Shown here in pieces: positions 1 to 11,340 of a stretch of DNA of 64,000 nucleotides (within the stretch, counting starts at the first letter, position 1; each line of letters starts with the position of its first letter). A program made the position numbers and the translations under genes. This stretch comes from Phragmites australis (lineage: Eukaryota > Streptophyta > Magnoliopsida > Poales > Poaceae). The stretch is from the NCBI RefSeq assembly GCF_958298935.1, contig NC_084942.1, positions 5,649,501 to 5,713,500 of the forward strand. Direction: 5' to 3'. The notes below the pieces were generated by a model, which saw only the letters and a list, made by a program, of their open reading frames with translations, was not told the DNA's origin and did no database searches.

Positions 1-1867
1 GGTGTTAGACTGGAAATACATTTTCATAAACTGACTTCAGGCCATTCAGAATTCATCTTTATTTATATTTCTTACAACAATGCTTAAACAGATATATGCC
101 TGTTGGTCTTCTCAATCAGTAGGTTTAGAGAGTGAGGCTACAGTCAGGGTTTCAGAAATCTGGGTTTCATCCAAAACCGGCCTAGTCAGATTATTTTCAG
201 TGAACTGCCTTCTAGCTCGTATTGCCCGCTAACAAGGATATAAGCCACGAGCAAGTGGCAAAAACAGGATGCTAATTCAGTAAACCAAACTTCAAACAGT
301 TGTTTCAAATTGAGTTGTGGCACGCGCGATGACAAATTAACACCATATGATGATCAGTAGAGCTAATGAGATGAAACAATCACCAGGCTACTTAGTTAGA
401 GAGACAGAGAGATAGTTTCAATTAACAAATGTAATGTAAAAACCTTATTGTACTAAAGCAGGAAAATCATCCACAAAACAAATAGAAAAAGGCCAAAATT
501 ACCGAAGTTTCTGGGGCTAGGTGTTTACTCTTTAGATGAAGCTAAAAAACTTTATTTGAGTACTCGGGTTGTACACATGGTGAAGTTCATATACGAAACA
601 TGTTATATTAGTTTGAAATCTAACACATGATCCTCATAACAATCAGAAGTAAACCAATAAAAGAAAATGACATAGGCAGGCCAATCCAGTCAACTCTTAT
701 ATTTTCAGTATAAGAAGTTGCAGGTTATGATTTTTAAAGTTACAGAGAAAAACTACTTTATCCTTAGAACATGTGCATTGGAGAAAAACATAAATAGATT
801 TCAGAGTGACTACTATATGGAGAAGTCCCCCTTAAAAAAAAAACTATATGGAAACAGACATAAATCTAACAAACATTTTCAATCAGCTGCAATTTTTGCA
901 CTCAAAAATCGGCTGAAAGTGACATTCTCACATGAATGGGCGCAACAAAATTAATTCCCTTGTATGGATAAGGGAATATTCGTACCAGGACATATCATCA
1001 AGCAACTTTTGATGAGCAATTTAATTTCCTAATATATTGCAGGTTATGATTTTTTAATATGGCTGGCCAATAAACTGCATGAAACCGCAATGTGTCCTGA
1101 GGTACATGCACAACATTCATCACAAACCATAATCTACTGGATAAATTAAAAAAACACAAGAAATCCATCCAATATTCTTTGCTTGTAAAATGAACATCGA
1201 CATCAATGCATACAACAGTATCAATGGTGGGGTAAAAGTAGCAAGATACTCAAAGCAGTAAACAAATAGAGAGAGGTTCAGATGAGCCAATTTCGATTCT
1301 TACCCTTCTTCACTCCTCCGAGGTCAGGTGTTAATCTCCTCTTCCCTCTGTTTCCTATTCCCTTCCTTCGAATGCTCTGGCTCTGAATGGTAGGAATACC
1401 TGAGAGTCGACAGGAGATAACAGATAAAGGGAAGAGAAAGAGAAGAAAAGAATAGGTGCAACAAGGAGAGGCTGAGCGTGCCGTCGACGGTTGCCACGAA
1501 CAGCTGAGCGTGACGTCGAGGTGGGCAGTTATCGTTGGAGCTCGGCGTGTGTGCAGTTATTGACCATGTAGCAGCGTCGCCTCCCTGTTGGAACCGAAGT
1601 CCCGAACAAGATGAACCTTCGCTTATGGAGAATGTCGAAGAGTTCTTAGGGTGACACGTGCTTTGGGTAAACTGTCTCAATCCCTCTCTCGGATACAGTA
1701 TGGTCCTATTTATAGCTCGTACTCAATCACTCCACGCGGGGTTTACAGTTTCTACCCCCTTACCTGCTACATTCTTAGAATATTTGGGGGCATTATGGTA
1801 CAATCAAGCATATTTACATAATTACAACTCTGCCCTGGGCAGTTAAAGCAGGCCTCGCCATCCAATT
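1..1867. other. AT-rich intergenic DNA, no gene recognised
   Basis: No coding region with family resemblance is visible on either strand. An 18-base string (gcaggttatgatttttaa) occurs near 720 and, with one extra T, near 1,041. On the minus strand a TATA-like sequence, TATAAATA, lies at 1707-1714, 27 bases before the ATG of a 118-codon minus-strand ORF (1324-1680). That ORF is low-complexity and matches nothing I know. The right part probably belongs to the degraded Ty3 material that follows. Confidence 0.5.
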
Positions 1868-1925
1868 ATGGTCTTCGGTCTCCAGGATTCCGCCAAGGGC
1901 TTCTCCCCTTCGGCGCCACAAGCTG

Positions 1926-2470
1926 ATCTAAGAAGGAGGTATCTGAGAAGGAGGGGATGCACTTCGAGCTGGAGATCAAATCCAAGGGTAAGCCTCCAAC
2001 ATCTTGGACACATCGCGCCTTGTCTTTTTGTTCTGAACTCAATGTCTTCTTTATGTAGAGCTATCCGAGACCCATGAGGCCCTAGCCCAGGAGGGAGCCC
2101 AAATGAACTTCATTCGACAATAGCTTGTCGCAGCCATGGATACATTCCAAAACGCCCTTGCCAGAGTCAGAATCTAGGTGGAGCCCATGGAGGACGTTGA
2201 TAACACCAGGCTGTCCGCTCGAGTGACCAAGCTTGTAGAGAACTTCGAAGGCTTCCAGTTGAACGTGGCCAACCACATCTCAAGCCAGGACCAATGGGGC
2301 GCAGAGGAGACGGTCACCCAGGTGCTGGCCATTTTGAAGGCGCACTACCGGGATATTGACACCGATGTCATTCATGCAGACTTCCCAGTGGAAACGGAGG
2401 AGGACGGCGATCCAAAAGGTGGAGGAGATGCTGGGGCCAGCCAAGGGATACGTGGATATGATGATGTTTA
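1926..2470 (+). pseudogene. Remnant of an extra (non gag-pol) ORF of a grass Ty3/Tat-type element
   Basis: Reading the plus strand gives a hydrophilic, probably coiled-coil protein split by a likely 71-base intron. The first exon ends at 1987 (KSK then one base, donor GGTAAG) and the second starts at 2059 after TTATGTAG, restoring the phase (K-E-L-S-E-T-H). The second exon runs through two in-frame TAG stops, at the start of ...LVAAMDTFQNAL and before VEPMEDVDN. It then continues with LSARVTKLVENFEGF and VTQVLAILKAHYRDID to an acidic tail (ETEEDGD). The style resembles the coiled-coil C-terminal part of the extra ORF carried by grass Tat-lineage elements (putative gypsy-type transposon protein). 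The intron and reading frames are seen. The family assignment is by general resemblance only. The gene is not functional. Confidence 0.45.
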
Positions 2471-3477
2471 CCTCATCACCTTAAGACTCTTATTCTTTGC
2501 AGTCTGTAATAAGAACTTGGTAATTTTGTTAGGACTTAAGCTTTTTATCTTAAATGTTCTGTGCTTGACTTGGGAGCATCGTGGGTGCCTGGTACTGAAT
2601 GCGTTCGAAAACATATCGTGGTACCTTTACTCGCTTCCCTCTTTGATTAGTTCAGGATGCATGAGCCGCTAGTTGAGGCACTTATTATGGTCGGCCTTAG
2701 GCCCGATTTGAGTGGAAAGCATCATAACCTTCAAGCACTCATGAACGAAATAAGGAACCTTTTCGCAACCCCAAAGTCATGACTTTCATCCCTTCTCGTT
2801 GGAATTTTCTTTCAAAACTTACACAATATGTTATTTTCAGTTTTTAGTATTAAGTACCCGTTAAGCCCCCGGCTGTCTATCCAGGAAGAATTCTCGGATC
2901 GGCAGTTTAAAAGTTAGGAAACAAATAACGTAATAAAATAAAATAAACTCATACTGCCCCTTAGTCGTAGAAAAAATTTCACGACCTTGGGTGCATGCGT
3001 GGCTAGAGGTACCTGAATGGCGACTTATCCTGCTGCTAGGCATTAGGATGCAAGGGACGTCAAATAAGGTCAAAAATTGTATTCATACAACTTTTTAGGC
3101 AATATGATCTTTATTACGATGAATGTACTCTTAGTACTTACATATGGACTTACAGAGTTAATCGACGTTCCATGAATTATTGAGGACCCTACCACCTTGC
3201 ACTGTGAACATATACGACACAAAGTAGACTTAACCGATATATAAGGACCCTTCTACTTCGGACATAGTGAAATGTTGTTACATTGGTTCCGAACTAATCA
3301 TGGAACTAGATCACTGGTTATTGTGTCTGTTTCTCGGATGCTCTGGCCATGGTTACGATGAAGACTTCTCGTTCACCTTGGTCCTTGAGCTCTTGGTCTC
3401 CTTGTCGGGTTGATGCTGAGACCAAGGGCGGAGACAGGGGTGGCCAAGGGCCAGGCCCCCCTATGCTTATGTGTTCC
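2471..3477. other. Probable 3' untranslated and flanking DNA of the preceding element remnant
   Basis: No gene is visible. The stretch follows the coiled-coil ORF remnant directly and has the mixed composition of retroelement flanking DNA. No LTR boundary or target duplication could be placed. Confidence 0.3.
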
Positions 3478-3980
3478 ATAGTATATATATACATGTGTGT
3501 GTATATACATGTATGTATATATACACATGTATATATATGTGTGTGTATATGGTGAGTCTATTATGCGCCTAGGCGCATTGTAGTTTACCACTGCGCACAC
3601 CCCCAGTTATAACTCAAAAAACTATCAGTTACAATCCGCTAGGTAGACCAGTTACAATCACGCGTTAAGAAGTACATAATTGCAACACGAGAAGATAATG
3701 AGTTACAATCAATTACAATTAATATATATATAAGGACCGAAGTTACGTTTTAGATTATACTATGATTATAATCGTGTTCCTTAGATTGTACATCATTAGG
3801 CAAGGAATTCGTTAGGAGTTACGTTCATTCATAACGCAATTGTAACTCAATTTTTTTTATTTACATCTGGTTGTAACTCCTTGTCTCGCAGATTGTAACT
3901 CTATATTTTTTGGATTGTAACTAGGAGTGGCGCAACAGTAACTAAAGTTGAGCCTAGGCAAATAATATATATACAGTATG

Positions 3981-4012
<32 letters not shown>

Positions 4013-4030
4013 TGTCTATATATATAATTA
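3478..4030. repeat. TA/TG microsatellites flanking a MITE
   Basis: Two TATA/TGTA-rich simple-sequence tracts (about 3,480-3,550 and 3,963-4,030) bracket the inverted-repeat element at 3,559-3,967. They are probably one ancestral microsatellite split by the insertion, which would hide any short TA-type target duplication. Confidence 0.6.
3559..3967. mobile_element. MITE with about 50-bp diverged terminal inverted repeats
   Basis: The left end reads TATTATGCGCCTAGGCGC followed by tgtagtttaccactgcgc and ccagttataactc. The reverse complement of the right end reads TATTATTTGCCTAGGCTC followed by actttagttactgttgcgcc and tagttacaatcc. The two ends therefore match over roughly 50 bases. The motif GTTACAATC recurs in the left half and its complement GATTGTAAC in the right half, so the whole element can fold back on itself. 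It has no coding capacity. The superfamily cannot be assigned because the flanks are TA repeats. Confidence 0.6.
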
Positions 4031-4599
4031 GTAGCATATAAAAACTAAATAACATAAGAGCTAATTGGTATACAAACTCATTTTATCTACTATATATGTT
4101 TCGAGTATTATGTCTTTTTTTTGGAAAACATTTAAGATATTAGATTTCATCGAGTATAATTTACTACACATGGTTATTGTGAATACATCTAAACAAAATG
4201 TTTTTGTCTTGCCAAACTTTATCAATTTTAAAGAGTTTGTCCTTAATGGTCATGATTTATGTTACATTGCTCAACTCTTTATTGATATGAGCTCTAATTA
4301 TTTTCAGTTTTAGATGTTTTTTAGCAATTTCTATGGTAGGCCAATATTGAACTAGAAAAAGCAGTATCGAGACGTTGAATCGATAGCTATCATTATCTAT
4401 TATAGGAAAGATCGTACACTTGTGTATGAATAAGAAAAAAGATGTTTTAACCTGATCATGGAATATGGATTCATCGTAACATGTGTATTTTATTTTTTCT
4501 AAAAAATAGAAATTTTATTGAACAATATTAAGAGAAAATTACGCTTTTGAACAAGGATCAATTTAATAGCTTCTGTAACCAATTCAAATTTGTCTCTCC

Positions 4600-4946
4600 T
4601 CGCCCCCCCTACTCGGCTTGTCGCAGTAGAGGCCTGCCTTGGGGCAACCCCGGATGGTGATGACTCCCTTGGGTCATGAGATCTTCACACACTGGTAGGT
4701 GTAGCACACAATAGCCATGAACTTAGTTAGGGATGGTTGTCCTAAGATAGCATTGTACACCGTCTCGAAATCAACCACATCAAACAGAATCTTCTCTGTT
4801 TGGAAGTTATCGTGCTTTCCAAAGGTGACAGGAAGCAATATCTTGCTGATAGGCGTGACCGAAGATCCAGGTACTATGTCATGGAAGGCTTGAGTAACTG
4901 GCTTGATGGCGGATCGGGCAAACTTGCAGTTGGGAAAAAAATCCAA
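4600..4946 (-). pseudogene. Ty3/Tat retrotransposon fragment: C-terminal part of the aspartic protease
   Basis: The minus strand encodes FHDIVPGSSVTPISK, then VTFGKHDNFQTEKILFDVVD, FETVYNAILGQPSLTKFMAI and PKGVITIRG. This matches the segment after the active site of the pepsin-like protease in grass Tat elements, ending in the ILGRPxLxKFMA signature. The same segment occurs in the plus-strand Tat element near 50,560-50,750 of this window. The active-site half, reverse transcriptase and integrase are absent, so this is a stranded fragment. Confidence 0.65.
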
Positions 4947-5099
4947 TCTGTTCTGGGTTGAACCGATAGTAGTATGTGGTTAAAAACCGACTTTGACAAT
5001 TTGAGAAGGCTGTGAAGCAAAGAACCGACTATGATAACCATGATCACAGAGTCAGTTTTCAAACTAACTGCGATCATGGTATTTGAACCAACTATACTT

Positions 5100-5690
5100 A
5101 GGGTTTTGTATTAGTGAAAGAATCCACATGCATGCAACTGTCACAAGCTTTTCTTTTCTTCTGGAAAGATATTAGCGATGAATATAGGATAATTACCATA
5201 TCCGGGCACCCCAGAGTTTCCCATAATTCTTGGGGTATATCTCTATCTCCAGGAAGAGAATCCCTGGATGAAAGAAAACTACCCGTATGTACCCGAGGCA
5301 TCCTGTAAACGGGAAGGAGGACTCTAGAGGACATACGACACCCCCATATATATACGGAGCCAGGGGGCCCTACGGAGGAGGAGGCCCAGACAAGTGGAAC
5401 TAAAACTAGTAGAAGTCAGAGAAGTTGCTGAAGCTTTTTCGACAAACCAGAAGACACCCAAAGCCAAGTAAGGAAGTCACCGACTAGGTTTAGATCTATC
5501 TAGGCTAGCCACATACCCCTTGTAATAGGCTCAGATCAATATAAGATAAACATAACGTAGGGTTATTATCCTCTTGGAGGTTCAAACCTGTATAAAACCC
5601 CTGTGTGTTCCCTTGTGTTTCGTGTACTCAAAGCATCCCCGATTCTTCAACAAGTTCGTTACATCGGTGGTTCATAAATCATCGACAGAT
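5100..5690 (+). repeat. Ty3-type LTR fragment or solo LTR
   Basis: The sequence has the layout of a grass Ty3 LTR read on the plus strand. A TATA box (CATATATATACGG near 5,344) comes first. About 200 bases later comes the phrase taacgtagggttattatc followed by ggttcaaacctgtataaaac, which closely parallels the R-U5 phrase of the Tat LTR at 48,015-48,058. A TG at 5,107 and a CA at 5,687 are possible ends, but they are not flanked by matching 5-mers, so the boundaries are uncertain. It lies next to a Tat protease fragment of opposite orientation. Confidence 0.55.
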
Positions 5691-7505
5691 ACATAGATGG
5701 ATCATCCAAGGTTGAAGAAATCAGCATGTCATGAATATAAAGTCAATCGATTTGGTGGCAAGGTGCAGATAAGTTTGTAAAGAAATGGTTTAGATCACTT
5801 TGCCATTGAAATGTAGTGTGCAATCTCTTTTCATTAGAAAAAAAGGTGATGCTGTGGAGTCAACTTGTCAAAAAGGTCACGACAACTTGGCATGCATGCA
5901 TACAGCTATCGTTGAAGTCTTGAGGACATTTTTTTTGAAAGGATGGCAAGAGCATTGCTGATTTTTTATAGAATGTGAGAATTGATCTAGTTTATAAGTG
6001 AAACTGGGCCCGAAAACCTCACAACTGCACGGTTAATTTGATGGGAAAACCAGAAACCCCCTGCTCAACAGACGTCCTCTCTGGAACCACTACCCAAAAA
6101 GGGCACACCACCAACTACTTGGACTCCACAATCGACTGGGTCCATCGTAGGTTATAGTTGCCAAGCATGAGAGCAACTTTGACTTCCTACGGCAAAACAC
6201 CACAACTACCTCAAAATCACCAAGCACACATCCCAAAGGCCACCACTAAAACCGCCGTAGGGACAACTGTGCACCGAGTCATCGTTGCCGAGCTTCGTCG
6301 AACACCGGTGATGCAGTAGCTCTAACTTCTCCACTGCACAGCTAGCCCAACACATATTAGCCGAGCTCTGAGAGAGATGAAGAGCATCTCAATTTGAGGC
6401 AACAACTCATCGAAGAAAAAACTCCAAGCCTCCAATGGTATTGAAGTCCGCCGCCGAGAGTGTCCAGGTCTGCGCCAAAGCGGATTGCCTCTCCAAACCA
6501 AGGAAAGGACCTCCAAAGTGAATCCTCCAAAGAGGGCACGACGTCCAAGGATGCAACCATCACCTATCCAGATGCTTGGAGCTGGGTTTTCACCCAGAGA
6601 GTCCAAACCCACGTGTGTGAGCAAGGGAGTGTAGGAGGTTCTCGACAACGCCTCCAGGGAGGGGAGTGGCGCTCGAAGGCGTCACCGTCATCGACGTCGG
6701 TAGAAAGCCGAGTAAGGCTTTCACCTGAAGCCCCCTAACCCAACCACTGAGAAAACGGTCGTAATCCCCACCCGCAAGCGCTGTCCCTAAACCATCACCA
6801 TGCCGTCGGCCTCCTTACGGGATGGAATGGGGGAAAGGAGATACATCTAGCAAGGGGAGGAGCACAAATAGTGGTGGGAGGCATAGAGGCGTCCATCGTG
6901 AGAAGGGGAGGACCGACACCGCCGGGACAGAGGCCACCAAGGACGGAGAGCCATGGACCATCCCAGGGCACCATTGACAGAGCTGGGCCGAGCATAACGG
7001 CAGCAACAAACCCCACAGCGTGCCATCAACTATCCGCCACGCCAGGAGAGCACACCACACCGAACCACTCGCCAAAACATAGATCCGGCCTCCACCACAC
7101 CGAACCACTGGCTAACAAGTAGAATCGGTCGGCCACCACATTGAACCACTCGCCAACACATAGAACCAGCCGGCCATGGTGCGGATTGGCCGTTGCGACC
7201 GGCCGACGGTGATCGGGCGGCCTCGCCGATGGGACCAGGCCACACGGTGATCCAAAGCCCGCAGTGCCAGATGAGCACGGCGAGGCCACCACCCCAGTGT
7301 GAGACTCTAGCCGAAAGAAGCTGAGCGACCGGCATGGCACGTCAGCGATGCAAGCAACCCTCTGACAAGGTGCTAATGGGTGGCCACCCTGCGCAGGCAC
7401 GCTTGAAGCCCTGGCGCCATCGCCGGCCTGACGAGGAGCAACACGGTGGCAGCCAGAACACTTGAGGACATCACATTAGTTAATATATGAAGTGAAGAAT
7501 AAACC
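5691..7505. other. GC-rich non-coding DNA of repeat character, containing a short minisatellite
   Basis: Several long ORFs overlap on both strands between 6,300 and 7,400, but none resembles a known protein. They reflect the GC-rich composition. The stretch 7,056-7,177 is a three-copy minisatellite (listed separately). The text resembles degenerate repetitive DNA rather than a host gene. Confidence 0.35.
7056..7177. repeat. Minisatellite, three copies of about 41 bases
   Basis: Three head-to-tail units begin cacaccgaaccactcgcc, cacaccgaaccactggct and cacattgaaccactcgcc, at about 7,056, 7,096 and 7,137. Each continues with an aacatagaNccg-type tail. The units differ at several positions, so the array is not recent. 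Confidence 0.7.
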
Positions 7506-7510
7506 CATTG
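7506..7510. other. Target-site duplication, left copy (CATTG)
   Basis: Five bases directly left of the 3' LTR are identical to the five bases directly right of the 5' LTR. This is the usual duplication length for Ty3 integrases. Confidence 0.9.
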
Positions 7511-7890
7511 TGTGATTGTCTTGCGGTCGAGTTAGCCAGCAAGGAGGGAACCCGGTGGAACAGAGAGAGAGAGAGAGAGAGAGCAGAGGAAGAGAGATTT
7601 AGGTCCGGAGATATTTTTTAATTTCTGTTCCAAATCTCATATCGTTACAACGCCAGTATTTAAACAACGGTGCAATCCCCGCCAACCCAACGCCAGCTAG
7701 CACGGCTCGGCCCACACACAATAGCTAAACAACTCCCAGGCCAGTCCAGACAAAGCCCAACTGATCCACACAATAGCGCCGCAGCTTCAAGCATCAACAC
7801 TTCCGACATGAGACTCCGAGCATCGGACATTCCGACGTCAGACTCCTGCAGCACCGGACATTCCAGCGTTAGACTCTCAGGCACCTAACA
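7511..7890 (-). repeat. Chromovirus 3' LTR (380 bp)
   Basis: On the plus strand it starts TGTGATTGTC and ends CACCTAACA, so it has TG...CA ends. It contains a long GA tract (about 7,565-7,583) and near its right end three copies of a 28-30 base unit of the type cattccgacgtcagactcc. The partner LTR has two copies and a shorter GA tract, which explains the 37-base length difference. Confidence 0.93.
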
Positions 7891-7903
7891 TTCCCTCCCC
7901 CTT
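7891..7903 (-). other. Polypurine tract of the chromovirus
   Basis: Immediately inside the 3' LTR the minus strand reads AAGGGGGAGGGAA and is followed by the LTR start TGTTAGG. This is the plus-strand primer for reverse transcription. It overlaps the end of the chromodomain reading frame. Confidence 0.9.
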
Positions 7904-9098
7904 GGACGAGGCATGTCCCCAAGCTAGAGCGCGCAGATAGCGACAGCGCAGATTGCATTCATCCTCCCACGTAGACAGGTGAGCTGGCAACGAACTCCAC
8001 TGGATGAGGCAATGACGAGCAGTAGAAGGTCCGCGAGGCACAAGGGAACGTTGTAACACAGACAGTCGAAACACCACAAGCGATGGGTCAGTACTAACCA
8101 AGGATAGATCAATGCTAACATGCTGACATGGAGGAACATGACATTTCAAGTGGGAAACGTGAACAACATGATTAATTTGAACATGCAACGGCAAGTCCAG
8201 CTTGTAAGCTACGTGGCCAACTCGCTGAAGAATCTTGAAGGGGCTATAGAACCAGAAAGACAGCTTCTGATTGCCTCGGAAAACCACTGATGACTGCACA
8301 TGCGGTTGATGTTTCAAATAGATGTTATCACCCACTTGGAACTCACGTTCACTGCTGTGAGCATCAGCCTACGCTTTCATGTGCTGCTGGGCACGATGCA
8401 GCTATTGCTGAAGAAGATGAGTCAACAAGTTTCTTTCTTTCAGCCAATCTTCCATATCCATTACAATGCAAGCTTCGGCATTGACATAACCCAAAATGTC
8501 GAGGAGGATGGCCATAAAGCACTTCAAATGGAGTGTGTCCAAGAGAGGAATGATAAGATGTATTATACCAAAACTCCGCGAGCGGCGGCCACTTACTCCA
8601 CTGCTTGGGACAAGAATGAACCGTGCAGTGGAGGAAAGTCTGCTTGGGACAAGAATGAACCGTGCAGCAGAGGAAAGTTTTCAAACACTGGTTGAGGTGT
8701 TTCGTTTGACCATCGGTCTGAGGATGGTACGAAGAAATCATGAGCAACCGAGTATCCATGAGTTTGAACAATTCTTGCCAAAGATGACTAGTAAACACAC
8801 TGTCTCTATCGGAAATGATATCCTGAGGATGGCCACGGAGCTTGTAGACTTGGTTGAGGAACAACTGAGCTACCTGAAGAGACGTGAATGGATGAGCAAG
8901 GGGCAAGAAATGGCCATACTTTGTAAATTTGTCAATCACCACCAAAATCACATCAAAGCCATTGGACTTGGGTAAACCTTCAACGAAGTCCATGCTAATG
9001 GTACTCCAAGCTTGAGAGGTAATAGGAAGAGGCTCAAGCAGGCCTGGCAGCTTCACATGCTCAATCTTGGCTTGCTGATATATTTCACAAGACTGCAC
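7904..9098 (-). pseudogene. Chromovirus integrase with C-terminal chromodomain, frameshifted
   Basis: Integrase inserts the retroelement cDNA into the chromosome. Frame 1 (8,364-9,098) carries the catalytic core: WSTISMDFVEGLP with the first Asp and ISDRDSVFTS with the second Asp. The site of the catalytic Glu reads DGQTKHLNQ, where chromoviruses normally have DGQTERxNQ, so the Glu is replaced by Lys. A 39-base tandem duplication (8,602-8,679) repeats SCPKQ-containing residues after the core. After a frameshift, 7,877-8,335 supplies the GPY/F-like module (FYSPFKILQRVGHVAYKLDL). It ends with a chromodomain (VLQRSLVPRG..., LIQWSSLPAHLSTWEDE). The chromodomain in this family targets insertion to marked chromatin. 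Not functional. Confidence 0.88.
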
Positions 9099-10640
9099 AA
9101 AGAGCTTGACCGATTCCTTAAGTTTTGGCCTGGCAAACAGGGCTTTAATCTTGTGATAAGTGGCATGGAACCTTGAATGACCACCAATTCCACTGCTAAA
9201 GCCAAAGAGTTATTACCGACCGACACATGACCTTTAAATCTAATGACTCCATTTAGAAGAGAGAATTTGTTATTGTTGTCAGGTGACACATTGACCTCAG
9301 TCAATAACTGCTTGCACTCAGGATCATCAGCATATCCGGATATGAGCCGCTCAATCCAAGGAGTATAAGAAGAGACTGCAGTAACCAGAACATGAGCTGG
9401 ATGCCTAGATAGCGCATCAGCATCTGCATTGGTGATCCCTTGTTTGTATTGGATCTTATAATGCAAATCCATGAGTTTGAGCATAGCTTTTTGTTGCAAA
9501 CGAGTGGTGACGCTCTGTTCGGTCAGAAAAAGATGATTAGTATGAAGAGTAAATTCACGCACTTGAAGATAAGCACGCCATTTATCAACTGTCAACAATA
9601 CAGCCAAACACTCTTTTTCATATGTAGAAAGACCACGATTGCGCGCACACAGTGATTTACTGAGATAGGCAATCGGGTGTCCATCCTGCATGAGCATAGC
9701 TCCAATGCTGTAATCACTAGTGTCAGTTTCCACCATGAAAGGTTTAGAGAAATCCAGAATGGCCAAAACAGGAGCCTGACTCAATGAGTTTTTCAGCAAC
9801 TGAAATGCCTGTTCAGTGTAAGGAGTCCACTGAAAGGCAACACCCTTTTTGAGCAATTGAGTCAAGGGTCGGCTGATGATCCCATAATTCTTGATAAACC
9901 GACGATAGTAGACAGTTAAATCCAAGAAACCACGGAGGTGTTTGAGTGAAGAAGGAACATTCCAATTGACAACAACCAACACTTTAGAAGGTTCAGTGGC
10001 AACTCCTTGAACTAAAATGATATGCCCCAAATATTCAATTGAGGACTAAGCAAAAACGCACTTCAACGGCTGTACCAAGAATTGATGGTGCTAAAATATA
10101 ACAAAAACTTGTCGAAGATGAACCAAATGCTCGGCAAAATTCCTATTTTAAACCAATATATCGTCCATAAAGACCAGAACGCACCGACGCAGCAAGGGAG
10201 CAAAGATTTGATTCATGATTCCCTGGAATGTCGTTGGCGCATTTGTGAGTCCAAAGGGCATAACCAGAAGTTCATAGAGCACATTGTGAGTACGAAAGGC
10301 TATCTTAAACTCATCCCCTTCAGCAATACAAATTTGGTGGAAACCAGAACAAAAATCAAGCTTTGTGAAAATGGAAGCACCAGCCAATTCGTCTAACAGT
10401 TCATCCACAATCGACAAAGGGTGCTTGTTCTTCACTGTGATAGCATTGAGATGATGATAGCCAACACAAAATCGCCATGTACTATCCTTCTTCTTCACCA
10501 AAAGTACAGAAGAGGCAAATGGGCTAGAACTTGGCCGAATGACCCCTTGCTCCAACATAGCCTGCAGTTGAGCTTCGATCTCTGATTTTTTAGAGGGTCA
10601 TACCGATAGGGTCGCATGTTGACCGGTTGTGCCCCAGGAA
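9099..10640 (-). pseudogene. Chromovirus reverse transcriptase and RNase H, interrupted
   Basis: The RT part (10,148-10,600) shows [20 protein letters not shown], the fingers/palm segment [11 protein letters not shown] and [13 protein letters not shown]. The catalytic box FMDD (10,160-10,171) follows, a normal Ty3 variant of YxDD. A stop or frameshift just downstream separates it from the ORF at 9,053-10,030. That ORF has the connection domain (FLDLTVYYRRFIKNYG) and the RNase H signatures VETDTSDYSIGAMLMQ, STYEKECLAVL and NADADALSRHP. The order and motifs are those of Ty3 pol. In the full element this enzyme copies the RNA into cDNA. Confidence 0.92.
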
Positions 10641-10859
10641 TCAATTGAATGTGATGGTCATACGCTCGAGAAGTAGGTAGCACTATTGGTTCAGCAAACA
10701 AGGCAGAAAACTCATTGTAGCTCGTCTGGAACGGACAACCTAGCGGAAACTGACAACACAACAATGGAACATACATGCAGCAATTCCACCCTGAAGGCCA
10801 TTGATCCTCTCCGAAGAAACCCATCTAACTTGCGGGCACTCACTTCAGCACATTGAGAT

Positions 10860-11330
10860 ACATCATCAGTAATTCATTGTAAGAGAATACGGCGTCCATT
10901 AAGAGTGAAGTGCATCTGCCTGTCCCGCCAATGAACCCACATGGGGATGTGGTCATCCAGCCAATCCGCACCCAAAATGAGATCGAAGCACTGCAATGGC
11001 AGAATCTGGACATCCCTAGAGAAGTTGAATCCCTGAATAAACCACTGCAGTTGCCTGACTATAGAATCACATGTCATGACACCCCCATTAACAGCAGAGA
11101 ATTTTCAGCATTAATCGACTGAATAGGTAACTTCAAACATTGAACCAAAGCTTCACCGACAAAAGTGCCAACACTTCCAGAGTCCATTGGCACAAGAATA
11201 GCATGGTTACCAATGAAACCCTAAAACCTCATGGTCTTGCACAGTTTCTTAACATTTGGTTCCTAAGCTTCAATCGACAAAATTGCCACAGATGGTACCT
11301 CTTCATCAGAATCAGAGTCTAATCGAGAAC
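10860..11330 (-). pseudogene. Chromovirus aspartic protease region
   Basis: The minus strand around 10,874-11,077 encodes CDSIVRQLQWFIQGFNFSRD followed by LPLQCFDLILGADWLDDHIP. This is the second half of a retropepsin, recognised by the hydrophobic-hydrophobic-G-x-D-W-L signature. The active-site Asp region lies just upstream (about 11,150-11,260) and is not in one clean frame. The protease would process Gag-Pol. It sits between the gag zinc knuckle and RT as expected. Confidence 0.75.
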
Positions 11331-11340
11331 CTGCTCCCAC

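Noticed and set aside
3480..4030. CRISPR-like spacing of repeated GTTACAATC strings
   Set aside because: Irregular spacing, inverted in the two halves, and a plant genome. They belong to a foldback MITE.
6322..7400. Overlapping GC-rich ORFs that could look like a gene
   Set aside because: No domain, no consistent frame and no splice pattern, and part is a minisatellite.
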